Part shown: positions 23,059 to 35,058 of the stretch, in pieces
Position numbering within the stretch: position 1 is the first letter of the stretch
Layout: every line of letters starts with the position of its first letter
Assembly (NCBI GenBank): GCA_026419775.2
Contig: JAOPGA020001448.1
Location: 22,533 to 86,532 of the forward strand
From: Acrasis kona
Taxonomy: Eukaryota; Heterolobosea; Eutetramitea; Acrasida; Acrasidae
DNA: 64,000 nt
Direction of reading: 5' to 3'
Translations under genes and position numbers: made by a program
Notes under the pieces: model-generated
Databases searched by the model: none
The model's input: the letters and a program-made list of their open reading frames with translations, nothing else
What the model was told of the DNA's origin: nothing

Positions 23059-25142
23059 CTATTTACAAGCAACTACCTTGACATGATTCATTTTGGAGGT
23101 CCACTTCCGTAAAAGTGCGTCTCTTTCTGGCTTTTCTTCTGAGACTCTTTTGTTGGACAATATGGTGCTCTTGTTTCCATTCAGCAAGCTCAAAGTCCTC
23201 TCCTTGAGTTTCTGTTTGCTCTTTTCCTTGTATACACTGCTCGCCATTCCAATAAAGGAGTGGTACATCAGGGTGTGATAATAGTCATTATCACTAGTGT
23301 GGAACATGTCTCGCAACATGTCGAACATATGCTTTTTTGTGCGAATATTTACAGAATACAATAACCTGTCGCTCATCGTGTGACGAGCTCCAAGTTCTAC
23401 AATATCATCATGACGGTTCATTTCATAATCAATGTCCTGCCAGATTTGATCCCAATCTTGCTCTTCGCCATCAGGCTTTACATCAAATTGAACGTCGAAC
23501 ATGAGCTCAGCAAATACAACACTCAAATCTCTCATGTCGCAAAACTTTGCTTGTGCATCTTCGGTAATTTCCGAATGCTCGAAGCCCATTAACTTCAAAC
23601 GATATTGATCGTCGAGGAAGAACGTTCCACCGCGGGAGAGCAGGTTACGGTGGACAATGTTGTTGGAATGACAATAAACAACGGAGTGTAGTGCTTGCTT
23701 GATGAATTGTCGCAAAATCTCAAAGCGAGTGTTTAACAGCTGTTGAGTGATTTGCATCAAGTTTCCTTGGGTGTCGGTAGGAACCAAGGAGAATAGACGC
23801 TTGTTAAGAGGTCTAACATTGTCAAACAAAATAGTCGTGTCACTGTCAATTAACTGCACACCTTCACCAAGGTCCAACTCCTTGATGATGTATGGGTGCG
23901 TTTTTAGTTTATTTAAGATTTGCTTCTCCCAGTTACAAAAATGAGATCTTTTTTTCACACAAGTGACGGCTCTGTCACGAGGGGACGAACCCATCACTTC
24001 GTGTCCAATAGTATGATAGCAAAGAATAGTTTTATATTCGTCTTGGAAGAAAAACTCTTTTTCAGGGAATGAATGTAGGGAGGCGGTTGTGGGGGAAGAC
24101 TCCATGTCTACAGTGTCTTGGTCGCATGTAATGAGAGGGTCATTTTTCAAATACCTTGCAGCACTTTTGATTCCGATAGATGAGCTAACAAAACATTCAA
24201 GAACGTTCAAGAGAGCGGCAAAGTCAGATGGATCGCAAATGTCAAATGATTCTTGAGTGACGGTCACCCTCTTCATCTTGTCTTGTTCTTGGTACTCGTC
24301 ATTCACGGCTAGAATGGTAAATATACTTCCGTTAACTAAAACTCCCAGCCTTGTCTTTGCGATGGGTCCATTAGTGAATTCGCTCAGTATGGCACCAATT
24401 CTTTCGGTGTCATATTCCTCTGCGTCTGCTTTGGTCGAGTCCCTCTGCACGATTACAACACCCATCACGGCACTGAGTTGGTTCGGGAGAACCTTCTCAC
24501 GAATGAGCAAAACCAAGTCTTCTGACTCCAAGTTGTCAATTTGGGTCATGTTTTTACTAAAAGTAAATGTAAATGTTTCTCGCTACTTATTGTTACTTAC
24601 TGGTGAAAGTGCACGGAGTGCATTCCAAAGAAAGAAAACAACCACTGTAAGTTCTCACAGTGTGAGCCTATAACAGAAGGGGTGGTACTGGAACTCTTAT
24701 TTAAGCTCGACTGGTTGCTAACAAAGGAGCTCAGGGCTCGGCGGGACCGTGTCATGTCTGTGGACATTTGACTGAATAAAATGTAGTCACGGAACAATTT
24801 GTTGTTTTGGGAGGCTTCATTGATGAGCTTCAGGGCTTTTTCTGGACTCTCTTCAAGTAGGTTTAGGAATATTAGTATGTACTCTTGTCTGTCACTGCAC
24901 TCTTTTGTATCAGTAAGGTTGAAGAGAGGATGTGAGTTTTTGATTAAAATCTCTAACATCTCACTTCCGTTGGCATCATGATTGCCGCCTATTGCAGATG
25001 AAGCGGTGGCTCTATCACTCATTATAACATCTTCATCACGACCCTCCTGTGGCACATCCTGGGGTTCATCAATGGATGAATAGTCCTTTTGGAAGGCACA
25101 TAGTGTCGAAGAAGAGTCAATGACAAGCGAAGACATGTGCAC
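23059..25142 (-). CDS. Protein-kinase-fold pseudokinase
   Basis: Two exons, 24601–25142 and 23059–24556, joined by a 44-nt GT–AG intron in phase, giving about 679 residues. The N-terminal 180 residues are Ser-rich and helical; the next 150 or so have no clear domain. A protein-kinase fold occupies roughly residues 360–620. A candidate ATP lysine is present (TCVKKRS), but the catalytic loop reads VHRNLLSRGG instead of HRDxxxxN, and the DFG position reads MGF. With both catalytic Asp residues lost it should not transfer phosphate. A scaffolding or regulatory role is inference. Confidence 0.75.
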
Positions 25143-25602
25143 GTGTGATATGAGAGTGAAAAAAGGGGTGTATGATTTTGTTGCTAAAGTGCGATGGGCA
25201 GGTATAACAACTGCTAATCTATTTCTGACCAGATAGTTTTGAATAGCCTGAACAACTGAAATTGTAATCTATACCAAGATTGGAATGATAATCCGCGTTT
25301 GTCCAATCACTGCTTTGGTCTCTTGGATTGAGCCTATGATCGAAAAAATCGTTTGGAGTGGAAGATAAGCAACCTAAAAAGCTCGCTTTAAGGCAATAAA
25401 AAACTATTGTCTTCACACCATGATATGCATCATTAAATAAAGAATGCTACATTTTTAACAGTGGTCGTTGTTATAGTTTTTGTATCATTTAAAGACAAAT
25501 CACCGATTAAGGATGACCAACCTACATTGCACAATCTGTCAAACAAGAACATTGTCCCCAATACAGACGAGACAACAACAACAATATTATTATAACAAGT
25601 AT
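25143..25602. other. Intergenic, no supported gene
   Basis: About 460 nt between the pseudokinase start and the MetE stop. Short open stretches on both strands lack ATG starts or motifs. The last 60 nt probably hold the MetE 3' end. Confidence 0.4.
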
Positions 25603-28001
25603 TTATTGAGCAAACTCAGCTCTTGCACGTCTGGCAGCATTTACCAAGTTAACCAAAGAAGCTTCAGTTTCCTTCCATTGACGAGTCTTCAATCCACAAT
25701 CAGGATTTACATGTAGTAGGTGGGCAGGGATATATTGCAACATTTCCTTGATGCGGGCGTAAATTTCTTCTTCACTTGGAACTCTTGGGGAGTGAATGTC
25801 ATATACACCGGGTCCGATCTCATTAGTGTATGATTGTGTTTCGAAAACCTTCAACAGTTTGCTGTCGCTCTTTGAGTTTTCAATGGTAATCACATCAGCA
25901 TCTAGTTTCTTGATGCTTTCGAAAATGTCATTAAAGTCCGAGTAGCAGAAATGTGAATGTGTTTGTGTGCTGTCGGTAACACCGGCGGTTGCCAAGCGGA
26001 AAGAGTCAACGGCCCAGTTCAAGTACTCTTGCCAATCTGCTCTGCGTAGAGGTAAACCTTCACGAAGTGCTGGTTCGTCGACTTGAATGGCACGAATGCC
26101 TGCCTTCTCTAGATCCACAACTTCGTCACGAAGTGCCAATGCCAATTGACGGGAGCTGATTTCGCGGGATACATCTTCACGTGGGAATGACCAGTTCAAG
26201 ATTGTGACTGGACCGGTCAACATGCCCTTGACTGGTTTTGATGTGAGTGTTTGTGCGTAGCTGCTCCATTTGACGGTCATTGCGAATGGACGGGATACAT
26301 CAGAAACGATGATTGGTGGTTTGACGTAACGTGAACCGTAGGAAGCGACCCAACCGTTTTGAGTGAATGCGAAACCATCTAATAATTCACCAAAGTATTG
26401 AACCATGTCATTACGTTCGCACTCTCCATGAACCAATAGATCCAAACCGACGCGCTCTTGGAAACGAATGCAACCTTCAATTTCCTTCTTGATGAATTCG
26501 GTGTATTCGGTTTCGGTGATTTCTGACTTTCCTAAGCGTTGTCTTGCAACTCTGATTTCCTTTGTTTGTGGGAAGCTTCCGATGGTTGTGGTTGGGAACT
26601 TGGGTAGGTTCAAATTCTGCTTGGTGCGTCTCTCTACGAATGGACTTTGACGTTTGTACATGTCTGGTGTTACTTCGGCAACTCTCTTACGTACGGCGTC
26701 GTTGCTGTTCTTGGTGAATTCTCTACGAGCGTTGATGCTCTTGGCATTTTGCTCTAATTGTTGCTTGACGCTATCAAGGTTGTTGATGCTCTTGGCAATG
26801 ACGCTAATCTCTGCGCATTTTTCGACGGCAAAAGAGAACCAGTCCTTGACTTGATCTGAGAGCTTCTTTTCGTTTACAACAGTGTGCGGAACGTGTAGCA
26901 AGCTGCTGGAGGAGCTCACTTGGACGCGGTCGGCGGATCCTAGAATCTCAATGGCCTTGTTTACAATCTTGATGGATGACTCAAAGTCGTTCTTCCAAAT
27001 GTTACGTCCATCGACGACACCAAGGGACAAAATAATGTTCTTGTCCTTGATGGCCTCGGCGACTTGTTGTAATTGTTCGGGTACGCGCACCAAATCAATG
27101 TGAAGGGCTTGAATGTTCAAGTTCTTGACGTAGTTGATGTTGCTCTCCAAACGACCAAAGTAGGTGGCAAGCAGAATGTTGATGCGGTCATCATGGAGGG
27201 CGTCGAATGCAGTTTGGTAATCTGAGGCGGAGTCGGTTGTCTTGTCTAAAACAAGGACTGGCTCGTCGATTTGAACCCATTTGGCACCAGCATCGGCCAA
27301 TTTGTTCAACAGGCTCTTGTATACTGGTAATAGCTTGGGTAGCAATGAAATGGGTTGGAAACCCTCTGGTGCATCACGGGCTGCCTTACCCAACAACAAG
27401 AATGAGACGGGTCCAAGTAGAACGGGGCGGGCTGGAATACCTTCTTTGGCGGCCTCAACGTACTCATCAACTGTCTTTGTTGTGTTCAAAGTGAAGTTGG
27501 TTTCTGGGGAGAATTCGGGTACGATGTAGTGGTAGTTGCTAGCATATTAGAATTTTGTAAGTAGTTTTGTAAAGCATACCTGTCGAACCACTTCTTCATC
27601 TCTGAAGCAGGGACGTCCACTGCTGGTTTCTCTCCTTTAGCTGGTCTTTGAAGACCACGTCCCATAGCAAAGTACTGTTCTACTGCGGTGAGGTCAAAAC
27701 CTTCGTATCTCTTCGGGATAACGTTGAACATGAACGAGTGGTCCAGAACATGGTCGTACAAGGTGAAATCACCAACTGGTACAATATCCAAACCTTGTTC
27801 AGCTTGGGTCTTCCAGTTACCAGTACGGACTTGACTTGTTTGTTCAAGGAGTTCCTTCTCGGTTAAAGCACCTGACCAGAATGATTCAACGCTCTTCTTT
27901 ACTTGACGGGTGGAGCCTATAGGTGATGGTTAGCCTGTCGAACTGGAGAGCAGAGACATACCAATACGAGGGAATCCTAGTGATGATGCTTTGACTGACA
28001 T
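25603..28001 (-). CDS. metE: Cobalamin-independent methionine synthase
   Basis: 5-methyltetrahydropteroyltriglutamate–homocysteine methyltransferase, transferring a methyl group to homocysteine to make methionine without vitamin B12. Three exons: 27962–28001, 27580–27916 and 25603–27538, introns of 45 and 41 nt, 770 residues, the usual length. The N-terminal half starts with LGFPRIGSTR; the catalytic half shows FPTTTIGSFPQT, VDEPALREGL, the zinc-ligand segment HSHFCYSDF and NPDCGLKTR. The first exon is only 40 nt. Cytosolic by default, as no targeting signal is seen. Confidence 0.97.
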
Positions 28002-28672
28002 TGCTTTTTTTTGTTGAGATTGTGGTGATCCTGTGAAAATTATTTATCTTCTCAGCAAGTTGAGAAGAAGAATGCACCAATCCCGGGGATCATTATTTAT
28101 CCACTGTGGAAAAAATTTGTTCCGCTCCCCTGGCCCAATCAGAATTTGAAAGTCAAAAATAAACACTAACATGACTCATTTCACATTGTAAATAAATTGC
28201 AACAATTCGCCATTGTCCTCCAAAAGAGACTGTGGACTGAGGTTTAGTAAGGATTAATAATTGTCCACAGTCAAGAGGAATCATCTCAATTGTAACATGT
28301 TTATTGATACCAACACCAATGTTTTGGTGAATCACAAGTCTAATATCTTGCCGCCTTGTTGGAACATTTGACTGGTTGAATGTTATTGACCATCACAGCA
28401 TTATGTTTCATGTACTTTACTCCATCTCCCTAATATGCAGGGGCTGATGCGACACAGAATTAGTAGCAACAAATCAACATTGAAATGATCCTATTACTAC
28501 TACATCGAATTTGAACAAATCGTGCAAGAATTAATTGTAATTTTGCGAGAACAAGTACGTTGAAGGCTTCAGTTTGTGACCAAAGCAGATGATGTTTGTC
28601 TTCTAGCATAGTGCAAAGCATCAGAAATATAAAACATTTATTACCCATTGCAAGGCCGAGAAAATTTATACT
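28002..28672. other. Intergenic upstream of MetE
   Basis: About 670 nt containing the MetE promoter region. Open stretches of about 60 codons on the minus strand (28153–28335, 28460–28648) show no domain and no codon-level coding look. Confidence 0.4.
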
Positions 28673-28810
28673 TTATTTTTGGGGTTTTCCTTGAATCGTT
28701 AGACTTGGTCTTTTGTTATTCTCTGAGATTGTGTATTTGAAGATAAACTCCTCATCCTCGCGATTACAGTATAATTTGTTATTATTACTGTTTTTGCTGC
28801 CTGCCGCCAT
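28673..28810 (-). CDS. Possible small protein of 45 residues
   Basis: ATG at 28810 to TAA at 28673. The composition (MAAGSKNSNNNK, then NREDEEFIFKYTISEN and a basic tail) looks like a real small soluble protein rather than chance, and no competing gene overlaps it. It could equally be the last exon of a gene whose upstream exons I cannot place. Family unknown. Confidence 0.3.
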   Translation of the reverse strand: MAAGSKNSNNNKLYCNREDEEFIFKYTISENNKRPSLTIQGKPQK

Positions 28811-28982
28811 TTTCCTCCAAAGCACTAATCATGTTCTCCTTATATTAATCCTCTGTAAGATTTCATTATTGAACTCACCCTAATCCAACCACTTGATGAT
28901 CTGGCGACACCATTTCCATTTCTTGTAAAAAAGGAAAAACATTCGAAAGACAAGAAGATTCTGTTCAATTTCGTGTCCATGG

Positions 28983-28990
28983 TATAAATA
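28983..28990 (+). promoter_or_regulatory. TATA-like box
   Basis: TATAAATA about 33 nt before the ATG at 29023. The same octamer lies about 43 nt before the hydrolase ATG at 41033, which supports a shared core-promoter element. Confidence 0.35.
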
Positions 28991-29022
28991 TTCACAATAC
29001 CTCTACTTGTACTGAAGTAGAA

Positions 29023-30312
29023 ATGCCAAGAAAAATCAAGAAGGCACCGAGAAAGATTGACACAGATTCCGACGCTGGGATTGATGACAGCTTCATTTCC
29101 GAAGCTTCAATTGCCTCCATATCAAGTCATGATCAAAATGACAGCGTCAATCTATCTACCGATAGTTTGGAAGATACTTTTAATGCAAAAGATGACTTTG
29201 AAGACATTTCAAGCTCTAGTGAGGAAGAAGATGATGACCAAAAAAACATGAGGTGGAAGGAGAGTGATGATTGTGGGTGTGAGGACTGTTCAAGCTCTAC
29301 AGGTCACTCGGCCACAAAATTCTATTATAACGAGCAAATGTCGCGGTCGTATCAAGATAAACAACGGAGTGGTCAGTTCCTATTTCCTAAAGGAAAGTCC
29401 AAGAAGTCCAGTAAGGCCAAGAAGACTGAATATACCAAGCTTGGTACAGTATCAGTAGACCAAGTCCGTCGCTTTTATAACGACCACCCATTCTGCCAAA
29501 GTAAGTGGAATTGGCACAAGCATGATGTGTCTCCGGCGATTAAGCACCTTCATGATGAGGATCATCCCCTACCAAAACCAATCATCAACACATGCGTCTG
29601 CGACTACAACATCCCTAGGACGCCAGTATTGTTTAAAAAGATTAGCGCATCATACGCCAACTGCGTAGACACAACCTGCATGCATGATAAAAAGTGCACC
29701 GCCAGAATTATGATCTTAACTCGCAGAAGCAGAGAAGGCATAATTGCTTGCGATGTGCTTGGATCTGGCAAACACACGGATCGTTTCCATCCAAAACTAG
29801 ACCAACTACCACAGTGTAAATTATTGAAGGAGAGATTAGAGACATTGATAGAAAGTGGTTCTGGTAACTCCGATTTACAAGATTTTATCTGTAGGGAGTA
29901 CAATTGCCATGAGGATCCTTTCCTTGACCACCGCTTTGACTATTCTAATGAGCAGCTATCGCAGCTTCGTTACCGTTTCAATCACAAGAAGAACTAAGCG
30001 TCGACGGAACGATTTAATGTTGATCTTGACTTGCACGAGAGTGATGTTGGAGATGGAGTGGAATCAACGACTTTAAATGGTTTTGGAGATTTTATTCTAC
30101 AAGACGATAATGTTACTGTTGAGCACGCAAACAATGAGAACCTCCCTGAACCGACGGTGACTACGACAACAATTGTGAGGAAGCGAAAAAGAATCATTCC
30201 GCAGCCTGTCACCGAAGAGCAAGTTCCGGAAGTGCAGCCGTCGATTGAAGTCGTTTCGACCACACCAATGAGAAAGAGGAGAAGAGTTTTTGTTACATCA
30301 AAAAATAAATGA
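29023..30312 (+). CDS. Orphan Cys/His-rich protein, interrupted by one in-frame TAA
   Basis: From ATG at 29023 a basic N-terminus (PRKIKKAPRK), an acidic Ser-rich stretch and a Cys/His-rich region (CGCEDC; CVCDYN; CVDTTCMHDKKC; GSGKHTDRFH) run to TAA at 29995. The same frame continues open to 30312 with similar composition (DLDLHESDVGDG, nuclear-localisation-like RKRKR and RKRRR). The C..C...C/HxH pattern is reminiscent of WRKY/FLYWCH-type zinc fingers of transposon origin, but this is weak. The stop may be a real terminator, a nonsense mutation, or lie in a 30-nt GTTACC...CTAAG intron that would keep frame. It is next to the Crinkler-like kinase gene. Confidence 0.5.
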
Positions 30313-30552
30313 CTTTCATTTAATATTATTGTATTTATTGAAGCATCGTTGTCAATCTCTGTAAAGAGTGTGACATTCTGGTTGATAATGTATTTAAAAT
30401 TTTCTCTCATTTGAAAAGGTGGCGATGTTGCAAATGGTATGTGTATCAGTTGTGAATATCGATCGACAGTTGCATGTTTTAGATTGTTGAGGATTGGGTA
30501 GTGATGAACTCGGAACAAGGGGATTCCCGGTTAAAACAATACAACAAATTTA
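30313..30552. other. Intergenic between convergent genes
   Basis: 240 nt between two convergent 3' ends; nothing else seen. Confidence 0.4.
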
Positions 30553-33432
30553 TTAAAATGAACAACTTTGTAAAATATCCAACGCTTCCTTGGCAGTTGG
30601 TCTCAGTTTTGGATCCCTGCTTATCATCTTCTCAATTAAACTACACAACTGCTTCCTTTCTGTGCAAGCATTAAATGCTTTTTTAATGTCCTCTTCAAAG
30701 TGCATGGAGCTGTTGGTCCTGATTTTAAAAAGCCATTCTGCAAACGTGATCCCCGCTGAGTATATATCAATCTTATTACTGTATGCATTGCGACATTCGT
30801 CAACCTCAGGGGCAGTATAACCCTGAGTACCAATTCTATCCCAAAAAGGATCTTGAATAAAATAATTGCCCTGGTGAGTTTTTGTGGAGTAATTAAAATC
30901 AATAAGAACAGCGCTCTTGTCAGATTCTCTAATCATTACATTATCAGATTTGATGTCCCTGTGCATATAACCCAAATCGTGCAATTCGCTGATCGCTTTC
31001 AAAATATCACGCATATGATCATTCACCAAATCATGATACTTGCGATCACAACGATCAACTAATTTTTCCATCGAATAAATATAATCTTTATTATTTTTTC
31101 TAATTGCGTATTCGTACATCATTGGCACCCTACCAAATTTCGACATTTTTTTTAAAATGTAAATCTCCTCTGGGTGTTGGTAATATTGGCTAGTTTTTAC
31201 AACTACATCATATTCCCTTTTGGTGGATTTTTCACGCATTGAACCATAAAAGATATTTGACCTTAAACGCTCGTAGCTAGAGAGACACAACCTATTGCCG
31301 CATGTTTTCAAATCATAGATGTATTTACTACCGAATGTCCCGATGAAATCTACTTGCTCTTTAGATCTTGTTCTTTTGTCTGTGCTGCTGCTACTAGTAC
31401 TACCCTTCCCGCTGCTTGAACTTCCTTTGCTGGAGCTTCCACGTCCAGTGTTATGTCTCTTGTTACTTTCTTTCAGATATTTTAATGGAGTTGCTGAAGA
31501 TTTTATGATGGTTGCGTTCATTGGCAACGGAGGCACCTCATGTTTACATAAATGCATGATTAGAAAAGCAGTGAGCTTTGCAACATCCTCATGTTTTGTT
31601 AAACTAAAAGGACCTAACCATGCACCGTCGAATAACCCACGAACTTTATTATCGGAAGAAGATGGCTTCATGTTTGTTACAATTAAATAAACCAAATCCA
31701 CACACACCACAATACCAACAACATAATCAATTACATATCCCGCTATCTTGTCTAAACTATAGTCGAATGTGCTTCTTGTTTCAAAAATAATTTTTTCCAA
31801 GTCTACAAAATCATCCAATTCATAAAATCCATCAGGGCGAACATGTTTGTATTCCACGTAGGTTGTTATATAGCGTTTGTGTTCGTCATAAACAACCACA
31901 TCAGCTCGGAATGGATGTTTTGTTGTTTGGAATCTCTTACTTGTCGGAAATGATTTGTCACTATTATAATATTAGAAAGCATATTAAAAAAAAAACATAC
32001 CATACAACATGTAGGCCAACTAAATTAAATAATTTTTCAAAGACATTTGAAGTTACAAAAACAGTAAAAGTCATCTCTGTCTCAAGATGGCGGTTGATAT
32101 CGCTTCGAAAGATTTCTCGTACACCCAATAGATAGGCGTGCCACTTATGAACGTTGACATGCTTAATTTGTTCGATGCCATCAGTTGATTTTTTTAAATT
32201 TGTTTCGTTCCAACCGTTCATGTATTTATCAAATTCCTCGTTTTCAATGGTGAATAAAAGTTGAAGCTCACTGCTCAAATCGACAAGTGTCTGAGAAAAT
32301 AAAGATTGTCCTGTGTATAATTCTTGGATGGGAACTCCAAACACTGTGTCACTCACTTCGAAAGACCTTACAAAAAGTTAATGTGTATAACAAATCGACT
32401 AATAAATACCATTTGTACATGCATTCAAGAATGCTTCCTCTTGGTCCTAAATGATTTAACATACCAGTATACTTTTCTACAAAAGTATCATAGGTGTCTT
32501 GACGGTTCTGTGTAGGATTAGGAGGTAGTTGAGACTCTTCGCTAAAAGACAACCCAATTTTTTTCTACAACGGTCAATGACATCATTTCATCCACCTACC
32601 ATTTGCTCTTCAGTCATTTTGCTGCATAGTTCAGCCACTTGATTTAACATTTCTTCTTCGTCAGCGCTATCGGATTCATCGTCAATGTTCTCTTCGCTAA
32701 AAGACAACCCAATTTTTTTCTACAACGGTCAATGACATCATTTCATATACCTACCATTTGCTCTTCAGTCATTTTGCTGCATAGTTTAGCCATTCGATTT
32801 AACATTTCTTCTTCAGCGTTATCGGATTCATCGTCAATGTTCTCGGTTATCTCATTAAACTTTTTTGCTTTCTTTTTTGCTTTCTTTTTCGTACTTACAG
32901 CTTTGGACTCATCTTTGGGCTCATCTTCGGACTCATCTTTGTCGACAAATACAATGGACGATCTTACTTTCTTAGCTTGTGGCTCATCTTCATGGGATGA
33001 TATTGCTTTCTTGTTCCTTTGTAAAACTTTGGGCTCATCTTCGGACTCATCTTTGTCGACAAATACAATGGACGATCTTGCTTTCTTAGCTTGTGGCTCA
33101 TCTTCATGGGATGATCTTGCTTTCTTGTTCCTTTGTAAAACTTTGGGCTCATCTTCGGACTCATCATTAACGGACACACGTTTGCTATCGACCAGGTAAG
33201 AGTTGAAATCTTTGGGGAGGCCATTGTTTTTTATATTATTTAAAAATGAATCGGGCATAACATGTTGATAATTCTTGTACTTTGAAACATCCTTTGNGAC
33301 AACAACTACTGAGTCATCGCCCACTCTTGGTGGTTTTGTAGTGGTCTTTAAATTGTACCCTTCTAACATTTCCCTGTACTTTTTATTGTCTTCAGTCCCG
33401 AAGCCAATTATGTAGTAACTCTTCTTGTTCAT
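30553..33432 (-). CDS. Crinkler-like protein: nuclease-like segment fused to Ser/Thr kinase
   Basis: Five exons: 32755–33432, 32600–32719, 32410–32564, 32001–32366 and 30553–31960, introns 35–43 nt, all phases consistent, about 908 residues. The first about 80 residues are weakly BRCT-like. An acidic/basic linker with a duplicated 38-residue unit and Lys-rich motifs suitable for nuclear import follows, then a duplicated exon. A middle region contains FRADVVVYDE...VEYKH, spaced like the D...E-x-K core of PD-(D/E)xK nucleases. The C-terminal third is a kinase with a canonical HRDIKSDNVM loop, a GTQGYTAPE segment and DFN in place of DFG. Nuclease-plus-kinase fusions are known among Crinkler (CRN) type proteins; assignment here is by layout only. 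One ambiguous base lies at 33298. Confidence 0.7.
32565..32754 (-). repeat. Duplicated exon-plus-intron
   Basis: Two 35-nt introns (32720–32754 and 32565–32599) differ at only two bases, and each is followed by the same start of an exon (KKIGLSFSEE). The exon between them (32600–32719, 40 codons) repeats the end of the preceding exon (EEEML...CSKMTEEQM). Both copies splice in phase 0, so the protein gains a tandem 40-residue unit. Confidence 0.85.
32923..33165 (-). repeat. Tandem 114-bp repeat in the kinase linker
   Basis: Two copies of a 38-residue unit (DESEDEPKVLQRNKKA, then SSHEDEPQAKK, then SSIVFVDK), spaced 114 nt, with the start of a third. Almost identical in DNA. Confidence 0.85.
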
Positions 33433-33491
33433 TTTTATTTGACAGATTTCAATTCAAAAAATTTAAGTTCGCAAACACAGCACAAGATCTT

Positions 33492-34089
33492 TTGGGGATC
33501 AAAATTCCTCATCAATATACAACAGATGATAGCAGCAGTGACTTTGAGGAATTGAGTGATTCCGGTAAATGTAGAAAGCGTCTTCGTAAATCAAAAAAAA
33601 TCCAAAAATCCAAAAAGAAAGAAACAGATGTTCCTTTAGATTACGTTGTTGCCTCAACAAGGTGTGCTCTTAAAGCACATCAAAGACACTATATCACCAC
33701 AAACACCGACGACCGTTGAGATGTCTTATGAGGATTACAAGCGCGTCTTCAATGCAACCTCATGCACACATTTTGAGCCACAAATTAAAGTACGAAATAA
33801 TGACCCAAGCACTATGTTTAGCATAAACAAAGAGCAGTTCATTGAAATTTTTGGGGAGGACGAAAAATTTCGAAGAAGAACGAAAGACAACATAGTGACG
33901 GAACTTGTATTCCCCGTAATATGCTGCTATATGCATAACAATAACCCTGAGAAATACATCAGTAAATTTAAGTGGGACTTCATCAATGTTAAAAGCACTC
34001 GCAATGGTCAGTCAGTAACAACATTCAATGGAATAGAAGTTAGGAACACGATGAGGAAGGCATTGTCATTAAGTCGCAAAAACAAGTAA
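33492..34089 (+). pseudogene. Orphan gene with a frame break
   Basis: The first part (33492–33719) is acidic then very Lys-rich (KKIQKSKKKE) and lacks an ATG; coding-like sequence extends upstream to about 33440, next to a possible acceptor site. The second part (33721–34089, or from 33646) is in another frame and encodes about 122 residues starting MSYEDYKRVFN, with a mixed alpha/beta look and a helical end (TMRKALSLSRK). Joining the two requires one frame change between 33650 and 33720. No family recognised. It could be a damaged orphan gene or an unspliced two-exon gene. Confidence 0.4.
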
Positions 34090-34705
34090 CGAAATGTATC
34101 AAATAAATTCTCTATTGCCGTCAAAGTATTTGTAAAGTTATGAACAAAACAATTCATCAGATTATTGGGATGCTGACACCTCTCACTATGCCTGACACTT
34201 ATTGTCGTACAAAAAACAGATACACAACATAGTCTCTCCTGCTCTGGAGTTGTTTATTCATCACATACTATTATTGCATGTCATAAATGCAAACTTTCAA
34301 ACCACCGTTTCTCAGGATGGACAATCTATAACGAGAGCAGAGTACGTAAGGCTTTTCAAAAAGTACCGTGGGAACCCAAAACTTGAAAATGACTAACAAG
34401 CAAATAGAAACATAGGAATGTTCTTGTACGAATGTCATCATCACCCCCTGGATGAGCTTATATAGGGGACATTGAAAACATTTTGAGCAATTAGAAGGAG
34501 CACAGGCAATGGACATTTTGAATGAGGACCTTCACGACTACTATGCCAGTTTTGAAGAACATTTGAGGGAACATCCTCTCGACAAACAACAGACAGAAGT
34601 TATTGAATAGTACAAATCATTTTATGGTTTTGAATTGCTTAAGAGCAATTGACCAGACTTTCGTCAAATCAAGAACGGAATTAGAAGATACGAGAAAAAA
34701 CACGG
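34090..34705 (+). other. Region of short coding-like fragments
   Basis: Contains a 64-codon stretch at 34202–34396 ending TRAEYVRLFKKYRG and a 33-codon ATG frame at 34509–34610 (MDILNEDLHDYYASFEEHL). Both look like pieces of degenerated orphan genes. No domain can be named. Confidence 0.3.
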
Positions 34706-35058
34706 ATGGATTTGTTTGACGGTACCGTTTTCGAAGATTACATGGCACGTGAATTGAAAACAATTGATGACCCAGAATCAGTACTTATTGGATTGGATGC
34801 TGATCTTGATGTTTTGTACGTTATAGTTCCCAAATTCCACTCAAGCAGATCTCATACTTTCTTGGAATTATTTGTAATGTTCCCGAACCAAAAAGCAAAA
34901 TCGAAGGACATAAGACATGAGGATGAAGATGTGTCAGTGTACGTTTATCGGAAGCTGCCAACTTACCAACATTCTATGAACATGCAATGGGCAACATACT
35001 GGTTGGTACTTTAAACACTTCGGACAGAGGTTACGTCGTGATAACTAATTACTTGTGA
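34706..35058 (+). pseudogene. Orphan gene fragment with frameshift
   Basis: ATG at 34706 (MDLFDGTVFEDYMAREL) opens a frame of 102 codons. From about 34940 the coding-like sequence is in another frame (LPTFYEHAMGNILVGT, then SDRGYVVITNYL) and ends at TGA near 35056. One frame change makes a plausible protein of about 115 residues. Family unknown. Either a mutation or a base-calling error. Confidence 0.35.
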
